A stretch of 64,000 bases of DNA, from NCBI GenBank assembly GCA_039566865.1, contig CM076960.1, forward strand, positions 18,582,501 to 18,646,500. Reading direction: 5' to 3'. Shown piece after piece: positions 12,487 through 23,439 of the stretch; within the stretch, counting starts at the first letter, position 1, and each line of letters opens with the position of its first letter. The notes beneath the pieces are model-generated. The model searched no databases and was not told where the DNA came from. It worked only from the letters and a program-made list of their open reading frames with translations. This stretch comes from Aurelia coerulea. Taxonomy: Eukaryota > Cnidaria > Scyphozoa > Semaeostomeae > Ulmaridae. Both the position numbers and the translations under genes were made by a program.

Positions 12487-15400
12487 AAATCGGTCTTTTG
12501 AAAAAGGGCTTAATTTTGCAAAAATGCAAAGGCTATAGCCTTACTTTTTGCCGAAAAATCGGTCTTTTGAAAAAGGGCCTAATTTTGCAAAAAAAGCAAA
12601 GGCTATAGCCTTACTTTTTGCCCAAAAATTGGTCGTTTTAAAAAGGGCCTAATTTTGCAAAAAGCCAAGGCTATAGCCTTACTTTTTGCCCAAAAATCGG
12701 TCTTTTGAAAAAGGGCCTAATTTTGCAAAAAAGCAAAGGCTATAGCCTTACTTTCTGCCGAAAAATCGGTCTTTTGAAAAAGGGCCTAATTTTGCAAAAA
12801 GGCAAAGGCTATAGCCTTACTTTTAGCCGAAAAATCGGTCTTTTGAAAAAGGGCCTAATTTTGCAAAAAAGCAAAGGCTATAGCCTTACTTTTTGCCGAT
12901 AAATCGGTCTTTTGAAAAAGGGCCTAATTTTGCAAAAAAGCAAAGGCTATAGCCTTACTTTTTGCCCAAAAATCGGTCTTTTGAAAAAGGGCCTAATTTT
13001 GCAAAAAAGCCTTACTTTTTGCCCAAAAATCTGTCTTTTTAAAAAGGGCCTAATTTTGCAAAAAAGCAAAGGCTATAGCCTTACTTTTTGCCCAAAAATC
13101 GGCCTTTTGAAAAAGGGCCTAATTTTGCAAAAAAGTAAAGGCTATAGCCTTACCTTTTGCCCAAAAATCGGTCTTTTGAAAAAGGGCCTAATTTTGCAAA
13201 AAAGTAAAGGCTATAGCCTTACTTTTGCCCGAAAATCGGTCTTTTGAAAAAGGGCCTAATTTTGCAAAAAAGCAAAGGCTATAGCCTTACTTTTTGCCCA
13301 AAAATCGGTCTTTTGAAAAAGGGCCTAATTTTGCAAAAAAGCAAAGGCTATAGCCTTACTTTTGCCCGAAAATCGGTCTTTTGAAAAAGGGCCTAATTTT
13401 GCAAAAAAGCAAAGGCTATAGCCTTACTTTTTGCCGAAAAATCGGTCTTTTGAAAAAGGGCCTAATTTTGCAAAAAAGCAAAGGCTATAGCCTTACTTTT
13501 TGCCCAAAAATCGGTCTTTTGAAAAAGGGCCTAATTTTGCAAAAAAGCAAAGGCTATAGCCTTACTTTTTGCCCAAAAATCGGTCTTTTGAAAAAGGGCC
13601 TAATTTTGCAAAAAAGCAAAGGCTATAGCCTTACTTTTGCCCGAAAATCGGTCTTTTGAAAAAGGGCCTAATTTTGCAAAAAAGCAAAGGCTATAGCCTT
13701 ACTTTTTGCCGAAAAATCGGTCTTTTGAAAAAGGGCCTAATTTTGCAAAAAAGCAAAGGCTATAGCCTTACTTTTTGCCCAAAAATCCGTCTTTTGAAAA
13801 AGGGCCTAATTTTGCAAAAAAGCAAAGGCTATAGCCTTACTTTTGCCCGAAAATCGGTCTTTTGAAAAAGGGCCTAATTTTGCAAAAAAGCAAAGGCTAT
13901 AGCCTTACTTTTTGCCGAAAAATCGGTCTTTTGAAAAAGGGCCTAATTTTGCAAAAAAGCAAAGGCTATAGCCTTACTTTTTGCCCAAAAATCCGTCTTT
14001 TGAAAAAGGGCCTAATTTTGCAAAAAAGCAAAGGCTATAGCCTTACTTTTGCCCGAAAATCGGTCTTTTGAAAAAGGGCCTAATTTTGCAAAAAAGCAAA
14101 GGCTATAGCCTTACTTTTTGCCGAAAAATCGGTCTTTTGAAAAAGGGCCTAATTTTGCAAAAAAGCAAAGGCTATAGCCTTACTTTTTGCCCAAAAATCG
14201 GTCTTTTGAAAAAGGGCCTAATTTTGCAAAAAAGCAAAGGCTATAGCCTTACTTTTTGCCCAAAAATCGGTCTTTTGAAAAAGGGCCTAATTTTGCAAAA
14301 AAGCAAAGGCTATAGCCTTACTTTTTGCCCAAAAATCTGTCTTTTTAAAAAGGGCCTAATTATGCAAAAAAGCAAAGGCTATAGCCTTACTTTTTGCCCA
14401 AAAATCGGCCTTTTGAAAAAGGGCCTAATTTTGCAAAAAAAGTAAAGGCTATAGCCTTACTTTTTGCCCAAAAATCGGTCTTTTGAAAAAGGGCCTAATT
14501 TTGCAAAAAGGTAAAGGCTATAGCCTTACTTTTTGCCCGAAAATCGGTCTTTTGAAAAAGGGCCTAATTTTGCAAAAAAGCAAAGGCTATAGCCTTACTT
14601 TTTCCCCAAAAATCGGCCTTTTGAAAAAGGGCCTAATTTTGCAAAAAAGTAAAGGCTATAGCCTTACTTTTTGCCCAAAAATCGGTCTTTTGAAAAAGGG
14701 CCTAATTTTGCAAAAAAGCAAAGGCTATAGCCTTACTTTTTGCCCAAAAATCGGTCTTTTGAAAAAGGGCCTAATTTTGCAAAAAAGTAAAGGCTATAGC
14801 TTACTTTTTGCCCAAAAATCGGTCTTTTGAAAAAGGGCCTAATTTTGCAAAAAAGCAAAGGCTATAGCCTTACTTTTTGCCCAAAAATCTGTCTCTTTAA
14901 AAAGGGCCTAATTTTGCAAAAAAGCAAAGGCTATAGCCTTACTTTTTGCCCAAAAATCGGCCTTTTGAAAAAGGGCCTAATTTTGCAAAAAAGTAAAGGC
15001 TATAGCCTTACTTTTTGCCCAAAAATCGGTCTTTTGAAAAAGGGCCTAATTTTGCAAAAAAGTAAAGGCTATAGCCTTACTTTTTGCCCGAAAATCGGTC
15101 TTTTGAAAAAGGGCCTAATTTTGCAAAAAAGCAAAGGCTATAGCCTTACTTTTTGCCGAAAAATCGGTCTTTTGAAAAAGGGCCTAATTTTGCAAAAAAG
15201 CAAAGGCTATAGCCTTACTTTTTGCCCAAAAATCGGTCTTTTGAAAAAGGGCCTAATTTTGCAAAAAAGTAAAGGCTATAGCCTTACTTTTTGCCTGAAA
15301 ATCGGTCTTTTGAAAAAGGGCCTAATTTTGCAAAAAAGCAAAGGCTATAGCCTTACTTTTTGCCGAAAAATCGGTCTTTTGAAAAAGGGCCTAATTTTGC

Positions 15401-17590
15401 AAAAAAGCAAAGGCTATAGCCTTACTTTTTGCCGAAAAATCGGTCTTTTGAAAAAGGGCTTAATTTTGCAAAAAAGCAAAGGCTATAGCCTTACTTTTTG
15501 CCGAAAAATCGGTCTTTTGAAAAAGGGCCTAATTTTGCAAAAAAGCAAAGGCTATAGCCTTACTTTTTGCCGAAAAATCGGTCTTTTGAAAAAGGGCCTA
15601 ATTTTGCAAAAAAGCAAAGGCTATAGCCTTACTCTTTGCCGAAAAATCGGTCATTTGAAAAAGGGCCTAATTTTGCAAAAAAGCAAAGGCTATAGCCTTA
15701 CTTTTTGCCCAAAAATCGGTCTTTTGAAAAAGGGCCTAATTTTGCAGAAAAGCAAAGGCTATAGCCTTACTTTTTGCCCAAAAATCGATCTTTTGAAAAA
15801 GAGCCTATTATGGGAAAAAAGCAAAGGCTATAGCCTTACTTTTTGCCCAAAAATCGGTCTTTTGAAAAAGGGCCTAATTTTGCAAAAAAGTAAAGGCTAT
15901 AGCCTTACTTTTTGCCGAAATATCGGTCTTTTGAAAAAGGGCCTAATTTTGCAAAAAAGCAAAGGCTATAGCCTTACTTTTTGCCGAAAAATCGGTCTTT
16001 TGAAAAAGGGCCAAATTTTGCAAAAAAGCAAAGGCTATAGCCTTACTCTTTGCCCAAAAAGCTGTCTTTTGAAAAAGGGCCTAATGTTGCAAAAAAGCAA
16101 AGGCTACAGCCTTACTTTTTGCCCAAAAATCGGTCTTTTGAAAAAGGGCCTAATTTTTCAAAAAAGTAAAGGCTATAGCCTTACTTTTTGCCCGAAAATC
16201 GGTCTTTTGAAAAAGGGCCTAATTTTGCAAAAAAGCAAAGGCTATAGCCTTACTTTTTGCCCAAAAATCGGTCTTTTGAAAAAGGGCCTAATTTTGCAAA
16301 AAAGCAAAGGCTATAGCCTTACTTTTTGCCGAAAAATCGGTCTTTTGAAAAAGGGCCTAATTTTGCAAAAAAGCAAAGGCTATAGCCTTACTTTTTGCCG
16401 AAAAATCGGTCTTTTGAAAAAGGGCCTAATTTTGCAAAAAAGCAAAGGCTATAGCCTTACTTTTTGCCCAAAAATCGGTCTTTTGAAAAAGGGCCTAATT
16501 TTGCAAAGAAGCAAAGGCTATAGCCTTACTTTTTGCCCAAAAATCGGTCTTTTGAAAAAGGGCCTAATTTTGCAAAAAAGCAAAGGCTATAGCCTTACTT
16601 TTTGCCCAAAAATCGATCTTTTGAAAAAGGGCCTAATTTTGCAAAAAAGCAAAGGCTATAGCCTTACTTTTTGCCCAAAAATCGGTCTTTTGAAAAAGGG
16701 CCTAATTTTGCAAAAAAGCAAAGGCTATAGCCTTACTTTTTGCCCGAAAATCGGTCTTTGGAAAAAGGGCCTAATTTTGCAAAAAAGCAAAGGCTATAGC
16801 CTTACTTTTTGCCCAAAAATCGGTCTTTTGAAAAAGGGCCTAATTTTGCAAAAAAGCAAAGGCTATAGCCTTACTTTTTGCCGAAAAATCGGTCTTTTGA
16901 AAAAGGGCCTAATTTTGCAAAAAAGCAAAAGCTATAGCCTTACTTTTTGCCGAAAAATCGGTCTTTTGAAAAAGGGCCAAATTTTGCAAAAAAGCAAAGG
17001 CTATAGCCTTACTTTTTGCCCAAAAATTGGTCTTTTGAAAAAGGGCATAATTTTGCAAAAAAGCAAAGGCTATAGCATTACTTTTTGCCCAAAAATCGGT
17101 CTTTTGAAAAAAGGCCTAATTTGGCAAAAAAGCAAAGGCTATAGCCTTACTTTTTGCCCAAAAATCGGTCTTTTGAAAAAGGGCCTAATTTTGCAAAAAA
17201 GCAAAGGCTATAGCCTTACTTTTTGCCCAAAAATTGGTCGTTTTAAAAAGGGCCCAATTTTGCAAAAAGCAAAGGCTATAGCCTTACTTTTTGCCGAAAA
17301 ATCGGTCTTTTGAAAAAGGGCCTAATTTTGCAAAAAAGCAAAGGCTATAGCCTTACTTTCTGCCGAAAAATCGGTCTTTTGAAAAAGGGCCCAATTTTGC
17401 AAAAAGCAAAGGCTATAGCCTTACTTTTTGCCGAAAAATCGGTCTTTTGAAAAAGGGCCTAATTTTGCAAAAAAGCAAAGGCTATAGCCTTACTTTCTGC
17501 CGAAAAATCGGTCTTTTGAAAAAGGGCCTAATTTTGCAAAAAAGCAAAGGCTATAGCCTTACTTTTTGCCCAAAAATCGGTCTTTTGAAA
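12487..17590. repeat. Higher-order satellite block, period 5087 bp, copy 2
   Basis: This is the second near-identical copy of the 5087-bp block. Correspondence with copy 1 runs from the monomers near 7400/12487 to about 17590. There it switches to the CAGAAAAGC / GAGCCTATTATGGGA variants otherwise seen near 10660-10735, and the array then ends. Near-identity implies very recent amplification by unequal exchange. An assembly duplication is the main alternative. Confidence 0.85.
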
Positions 17591-17694
17591 AAGGGCCTAA
17601 TTTTGCAGAAAAGCAAAGGCTATAGCCTTACTTTTTGCCCAAAAATCGATCTTTTGAAAAAGAGCCTATTATGGGAAAAAAGCAAAGGGTATAG

Positions 17695-20079
17695 TTAAGG
17701 TAGTTCACTGGTCGAAATTTTCAGAAAAATCCAAAAAAATTTTTTGATGATAACTTTTTGTTTAGGCCTTGGAGGAACTATTTTCGAAAGGATATTGCTT
17801 TATCTTCCTCCTATGTGACAGAGATGGTACTTATACAGACCCAGGTCACTCCAATAAAAGGGTAAAATTGGTTTTGATGGCTAGATTTTCTCAATCTTTC
17901 CAACAGAATCTTGCGAACTTCCCTTCCTTCGTTTCTTAGGCTCATGGTCTCTTTCGAAAGCTCATTTCCTGCAGAAGTATGTCATCGACTTGTTCATTGG
18001 GTAAAAGACAATATATGATTGTTATCTTCTGTTTCTTTTCATCGAAAAACAAAGGGAAAGGTCGCTTCTAAGTGAATACGCAGGAGCATTCCGCAGCTAC
18101 TATGCTCTGATTGGTTGAAACACCAAACTGGTGAGATTTGATTGGTCGTTTCAAGCTGACTCAGTTGAGGCATGATATCAGCTGATCCAACTTCCTCCTG
18201 TTTACTCGAATCTTTTCACTTCAAAGTTCGCTGGACGATACTATTTCAACGTTTGTTTCTCGACAACTATCTGTTTGCTTTCTCATCTTGCTATGGGGAA
18301 GCCAAAATATAGAGTTGCGAAGCCGTACGTAGGCCACAGAAGAAACGCAAAGAGAAAGACCAAGATGACTGCAGCAAAAGGAAGCACAGTTTCACAGTTG
18401 ACGAAGGCCATCAAACTGGAGAAAATGTCGAGAAAGAAGAGTCATCTGTGAGTACGTCAAAGCTAAACTTTGACGGCTTTACTTTGGACACAAATGTTGC
18501 AAAGCCAAAAGATAAAAATGAGCAAGTAAATGACTGCAATCTATTCGCCCAATTCTCATGTTTACAACGGTTCTTTGGCAAACTTGAGTGTCCTGCTTGT
18601 CACAAGTGCAGGAAGCATTGCCTTCACATTTGATGAAAAGAAGGAATGTGGATTTGCAAAATTTGGAATCTTGGAGTGCACAAAATGCCAAGGATTTTTT
18701 ATGCAAAAGAATTGGCAATTCAGCTTCAAAAAGGAATCCATTTGAAATAAATCTGCTTTCAACGTTGGCTTTCAGAGGGATAGGTTCTGGCCATTCTGCA
18801 ATAAAAGATTGGTCTGGAACAATGAACATGACACATTGTATGAGTCAAGATGCATACAGAGGCACACATTGTAAGATCAATGAAGCAAGCAAGAAGACCT
18901 TCACATCAATGTCCACAACCACACGTGAGAAAATAGTTGAAGAGTACTGGCAAATTGGAATTGTTGCTGATGATGATGAAATTCTTGATATTGATGTATC
19001 ATTTGATGGCTCCTAGCAGAAGCGGGGCCACTCATCCCACAATGGAGATAATGCGGATGACGTTGAATTGTTAAATAAACAAATTTTTGCCATCCTGTTT
19101 CATCTCACTTCTTCAGATGATATTATCTGGAAATTGTGCCCAAAAACTGTGTATGTTCGCATGAAAACAATAGAAACTGGGGTATCACTTGCAGCCTGCC
19201 AGTTTAATATGGGGGCTACTTTTAAAAGTTTGATGTGTAAGATTTTGGGCATAGAACAGGAGGAGTACATAGAGGTTGCTTCTAAAAGGAAAAACCTTGA
19301 AAGAAAAAGCATGCAGAGAAAGCACATAGTGAAGCTGGAAAGAAGAGGCGGAAACAGCTGAAGTTCAAAAACGCAAATGTTGACACAAAGCGAAAGGGGC
19401 AGGAAGGGACCACATATGCCCCTGGGGGATTTAATTGAGACAATAGAATAACTATAACACTAAATTTCATTAATTTAATTGATTATTTCATTTTTCCATG
19501 CATGCTCTTTGTATTCATATGTGAAAGAGTGTTGTACTCAAAAAAAGTTTGAGCTTCAAACTTTATGATGCATTTTCTCAAAACTGCTTTTTTGCAGTAT
19601 TCCGCTCACGCCCCGATGGCGCATTCCTGTAAAATTATTGTAAATTAGGATGTCTATACATCATTTTATTGCTGAAAGTATGGAGAATGCACTAAACTTA
19701 TTTATTTGGCCATTTGATACATCAATGTATAAATTTCAGGCAGTCAACATAAATTTGGTAGTTTTGCAGAAAATCTACAGAAAATGGCACTTAATGTGAT
19801 GAGATTGCAAAAACAAAGCCATTAGTGCATTCCCCATCTATCAGGCTTCAATATGATGCATAGGTTTGTTTGCTTCAGGTTGTTACTTAAGATTGCACCA
19901 TCTGATGCTGATTGAGACTCTTTCCATTGTTTTCTTGATTTCCATGGCAACGATCAGCCACACCCAAAATTTGCATCAAAATTTGAAATCAGGGTGTGAA
20001 CATTAATAAAGGGGTGTGATATCAACTTGACAAGTGCTCTACGTGCAAAGTTAGAATTTCGACCAGTGAAGTACCTTAA
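17695..20079 (+). mobile_element. TTAA-target DNA transposon, decayed
   Basis: Inverted ends GGTAGTTCACTGGTCGAAAT (left, from 17699) and its near-complement AATTTCGACCAGTGAAGTACC (right, ending 20075) face each other and differ at one position. Both are flanked by TTAA (17695-17698 and 20076-20079), which marks the target-site duplication. The body holds a broken transposase. TTAA duplication is typical of Kolobok and piggyBac elements. The transposase type (see next entry) is not piggyBac, so Kolobok-like is preferred by inference. The satellite array abuts the left TTAA directly, while the right flank is ordinary unique sequence. Confidence 0.85.
18293..19438 (+). pseudogene. Broken transposase with Mutator-like transposase domain
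   Basis: Pieces of one protein lie in different frames. An ATG at 18293 opens a basic start (MGKPKYRVAKPYVGHRRN). A CPACHKC zinc-binding stretch near 18585 shifts frame into TFDEKKECGFAKFGILECTKC (18625-18690), then into FEINLLSTLAFRGIGSGH and DVSFDGS (18740-19014). There is a stop at 19014-19016, and the text after it still reads QKRGHSSHNG. The C-terminal part (FNMGATFKSLMCKILGI) follows directly, and after one more frameshift the end reads EGTTYAPGGFN, stop at 19436-19438. These blocks match, from memory, the Mutator-like transposase family common in cnidarians and arthropods. The middle of the catalytic core between about 19040 and 19060 is deleted, so the copy is dead. An exact domain search was not possible. 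Confidence 0.75.
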
Positions 20080-20321
20080 AGAAGTACAGAAGTGTTCTCA
20101 CGTGCCAAAGCCTGCTTGGTAATTCTTTTATGTAACTCATGAACGGTTTCGTAAGCCAAATGTTTTGGCAGTGTCAATTGGAATCATACCTTTCCTTACA
20201 TTACATGGAAAATAGATATTTGTTATGCAGTAGAGAGAAAGAAACCAAAAATGAATCTGACCATGTAATACTGAAACGTACGTTTCTAAAATTATCTTTC
20301 TTTGATTTGATACTGTACTCT

Positions 20322-20485
20322 AACACCCCATTCACACCTGCAAGTTAAACCAGCTTAAACTAAACCAGGTTATCGAATTGGGCCTTTGATTGGTTAGTCC
20401 AACAAATTGAGTGTATTTGATTGGCTGAAAGTTAACCTGGTTTAGATAAGGTGGTTTTACTGTGTCAGTGTGAATGCAGTATAAG
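20322..20485. mobile_element. MITE-like inverted repeat, about 165 bp
   Basis: The left arm ATTCACACCTGCAAGTTAAACC pairs imperfectly with the right end (GGTTTAGATAAGG...CAGTGTGAATGCAGTA); AAACCAGGTTA is repeated in inverted order in both arms. No clear target duplication was found. It is probably an old non-autonomous DNA element. Confidence 0.55.
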
Positions 20486-20985
20486 TTTCTTCAGGTTTGT
20501 CTGTTTACAACAGCAGGGAATCACCTACAGTACAACGGTAGTAAACACCTAAATCTCCTAAATTTGTGATTGAACAGCGAGCCAAGGGCAATTTTGATCC
20601 CTGCAGGATTGGTTGTTGTTAAAATTGTGGCAGGGGGCTTGGTGGGTCCCTGTGAGGGACAAAAACTTTGTTTGGGGCTGATTTTAACTGGTATCGGCAA
20701 TTTGCGACAAATGGCCAGTTGAAAGACATCTGTAGCAATGGCACTGGAATGTCGCTGGTACAGGGGGAAAACAGCGTAGGAATTTTATTGAACGCATACT
20801 TGTCCAACCTGGCCCAGTGAAATTTTGAAGCAAAATTTATGAAGCACAATCGAGACATAGCACATACTGTTTTGATAAAAATCCAAATCTTTCAAATTTG
20901 TAGTAATTCCTTAAGTTTTGTCCCAGTTCTTAGAGCAAACATTTCTTCCAGAGTTACTTAAATTTTCATAAAATTGAATTTTATC
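20486..20985. other. Intergenic, nothing recognised
   Basis: AT-rich sequence with no convincing exon on either strand. I looked here for the missing MsrA exon with the Gly-Cys-Phe-Trp-Gly motif and did not find it. Confidence 0.5.
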
Positions 20986-21160
20986 AAAGGGAATGCAAGC
21001 ATATAAAATTGGTGCAAGCCAATCATGGTCAAACTCTAGCCAATCACGTCACAGTAGTTCCTGTTGACCTCGATAAGTTACCCAAATATGGTGTGGCACA
21101 GCCTATTATCTTTGCACGGTTATTTTTATCAAAGGCTTATATATGCTTAGATTCCCTTTA
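20986..21160. mobile_element. MITE with AAAGGGAAT ends
   Basis: The left end AAAGGGAATGCAAGCATATA and the inverse of the right end (TTAAAGGGAATCTAAGCATA) form the termini. The right edge has TTAA; the left has TCAA, probably mutated. The ends resemble those of the element at 30257-30427. Confidence 0.6.
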
Positions 21161-21241
21161 AGTATAAAACTAAACAACCAAATCATAAAACAGAAATGAC
21201 TCTTTTAGTATTATTTGGTTTAGCATTGGTAAGTACCAACC

Positions 21242-21417
21242 AACCTTACTTCGAAGCAAAGACCCCAATTAGAAGTTAAGAAACTTTTCCAATTTTTTAG
21301 ATGAAAGTTGCAAAGCATTTTTTAATAGAAAGTCACTTTCTATACTTAGCAACTTTCATCCAAAAATTGGAAAAGTTTCTTAACTTCTAATTGAGGTCTT
21401 TGCTTCAAAGTAAGGTT
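21242..21417. mobile_element. Near-perfect 70-bp fold-back element
   Basis: The left arm 21242-21311 and right arm 21349-21417 are inverse complements with only a few mismatches (start AACCTTACTTCGAAGC, end CTTCAAAGTAAGGTT). The 37-bp spacer contains a second small palindrome, TAGAAAGTCACTTTCTA. It lies about 150 bp before the first visible MsrA exon, so if transcribed it would form a strong hairpin in that intron. No target duplication is obvious. Confidence 0.85.
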
Positions 21418-21569
21418 TCTTATTTTTCAGTTGAGGCCACTACAGTTTCTCAGAAGCAATCCCTCATATAAGATCTGTGCTATACTCCAGTTTCTTGATT
21501 TTGTATCTATTTGAGAGTTGAGTTTCTTAAAAAATATGTGTAGACTGACAGGAGTATATTCATTTTTAG

Positions 21570-22465
21570 GGGTGACCACACAGAAACCATTCAGATAGAA
21601 TTTGATCCAAATGAGATCAAATACGAAACCTTGCTGGACGTCTTCTGGGAAAACCACAACCCTGCGGCCATGGTTAAAAGGCAATACATGTCTGCCATAT
21701 TTTATGATGACGAGGAGCAAAAACAAATAGCAGAAAAGTCACTTGAAATGGTAAAGCAAAAACTGAAGCCAAGGACAGTCAGAACACAAATTCTACCTGC
21801 TGAGAGATTTTATGATGCAGAAGAGTAAGTGAGGCTTTGACTTCTGTGAAAAAAATGTAGCCAATCAAACCTTTAAAATCGTGAGACACTTAAAGGCCAT
21901 TCAGGCAAAATTTGTTGGCAAACTTTTTTCCTGAAACTTTGTACCAAACAAAGCACAGGTGCACATAGCTCAAAATTTCAAGGGGAAATGATGGAAAATT
22001 TCCTTAGAAGTGACCCAATTCCCTGTAATTCCTACTTTTCACTTTGTATTTGAGAATTTAGGGGTACTGCCCCCGCCGTCCCTTGTGTTGTGTATGGCCT
22101 GATATCAAAGAGGCGCTTTGAGACGTTCTCATATCAATTCTCTTGTTAAGGTATTAAGGTAAGCTAGATTACATAGCCCTTTATAATTTATTGATCACTT
22201 ACAATATATTTTTCTTTTTGACAGCTACCACCAGAAATACATTCTACGACAACACAGACAGATTTTCCAATCCCTACATCTGAATGACGAGCAAGTAAAA
22301 AGCAGTCCAATGGCTTCAAAATTAACTGGATTTCTTGGAGGTTATGGAGGAATGGAAAAGCTTGAGAAAGTAATTGACTCTTGGGATTTAAATGACTTTC
22401 AGAAGGAGATGATTAGAAGTTATGTCAAGAAGAAGGGGTGTTCTGGTTTGTCTTGTAGCAGATAA
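21570..22465 (+). CDS. MSRA: Peptide methionine sulfoxide reductase A, last two exons
   Basis: MsrA reduces methionine-S-sulfoxide in proteins back to methionine, using a catalytic Cys in a GCFWG motif. Two coding exons are visible: 21570-21824 (acceptor TTTTTAG, donor GTAAGT) and 22225-22465 (acceptor TTTGACAG, stop TAA). Joined, they encode 164 residues. They include GDHTETIQIEFDP (the TGHAE-type strand of the family), WENHNPAAMVKRQYMSAIF, and the active-site helix AEDYHQKYILRQH, whose Asp codon is created by the splice. The C-terminus GCSGLSCSR supplies two cysteines that could act as resolving residues (inference). The N-terminal exon with the catalytic Cys is absent from 20080-21569. It may lie beyond the transposon and satellite, or be lost. 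The MITE at 20986 and the fold-back at 21242 lie just upstream. Confidence 0.85.
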
Positions 22466-23439
22466 GCAAATCAAACTTTCATTCCTGCTGCATATAGATA
22501 CTGTAGAAATGAGAGAATTCTCTCAACCCGCACAAACTGTTTGATTGATGTCAACAAATCACCCTTTCGTATAATTTCTTCATCAGATGGTAGAAATAAT
22601 GTAAAACATTATACATATCGTGTTGTTTGACATTTTAAATTCTGTAACAATAAGTATTAGGCAACAAGGAAAGAAGTAGATTATGAAGCACTGCTGTAAA
22701 TTCATGTCTGTATTTAGCTTGAAACAGTAATGCTGAATTTGTAAATGCTACTTCTAACTTGAACTAATGTCTAATTGATTGTAATCAAAACTATAAAATG
22801 ATTGACTTTGACTAGATTCTATTGGAAAAACAATTCTTATGGGTACCCGCACTCACATGCTCAACGAAGCGCAAATGAGCAGAAAGTGACCCCCAATTGT
22901 CTTGGGAATAAGCTACATATTCAAACGTTTTGAATTTGCATGCAACCTAAACTTTGCTAAGGAAAAGTTTTGCTGAGTTGAGATTGCAATTCTAAACTGT
23001 TTACAATAACGCTCGATTATCTTGAAAGTCAAATAATGTTCTTGGGCAAGATATATAGACAAAAATGTCTGGAATATGAAACTGGAGGAGGCACAAATTG
23101 TGGATGGACAGGGGTTTGCTGCCTAGTTTTCAGTCAGAAAGGCACCCACCTTAGTACCCACTTTTATAATGAATTTTGGCTGAAAGCTACTGATTAGAAA
23201 TACTTTCTGATGATTTACGCCAAACCAATCCATTTTTAAGGAAAATATGCCAAGCAACGATCAGAGAATGGTGGGTGCAAAAACTCGCCCATGTGTGCCG
23301 CACATACCTGCACCCTCAACATGTTATATATCCCCTGCGAATACGCACATTACTCGCTTCAAAAACTTTCGGCACGAGAATACCTAAGATCATTTGTAGT
23401 TTTTTTTATCTAAAGGTATTCACGCAGAACTTCTATAGG
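22466..23439. other. Intergenic between convergent genes
   Basis: This stretch lies between the MsrA stop and the minisatellite. It is AT-rich with no convincing exon and no clear AATAAA for either gene. Confidence 0.5.

Larger units (their letters stand above)
1..17694. repeat. 69-bp satellite array, about 256 monomers
   Basis: A continuous head-to-tail array of a 69-bp monomer fills the first 17.7 kb and runs off the left edge. Each monomer has an A/T-rich part, a GGGCC block and the perfect 14-bp palindrome AAGGCTATAGCCTT. This palindrome is the core of a longer dyad with arms GCAAAAAAGCAAAGGCTA and TAGCCTTACTTTTTGC. Variants recur: CCCAAAAATC, CCGAAAAATC or CCCGAAAATC next to the dyad, AAGTAAAGG for AAGCAAAGG, and a one-T deletion that makes 68-bp monomers. 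Because 69 is a multiple of three, one forward frame stays open for hundreds of codons (a 23-residue repeat), for example 9740-12226 and 14827-17313. These frames begin at TTG, not ATG, and break wherever a 68-bp monomer occurs. I read this as non-coding satellite DNA. Confidence 0.97.

Noticed and set aside
1..17694. CRISPR-like array (regular palindromic repeats)
   Set aside because: Monomers are head-to-tail without unique spacers, and the window is eukaryotic.
107..17698. Many open frames of 65-828 codons across the first 17.7 kb as a repeat-protein gene family
   Set aside because: They are the satellite read in a frame whose period is divisible by three. They start at TTG, lack ATG and splice logic, and break at every 68-bp monomer.
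18293..19438. Intact transposase gene
   Set aside because: Several frameshifts, a stop at 19014 and loss of the catalytic middle make it a relic.
20139..20348. Possible MsrA catalytic exon (contains Phe-Trp followed by Cys)
   Set aside because: The text is QMFWQCQ, not GCFWG. Surrounding residues do not match the family and no donor joins it to 21570 in frame.
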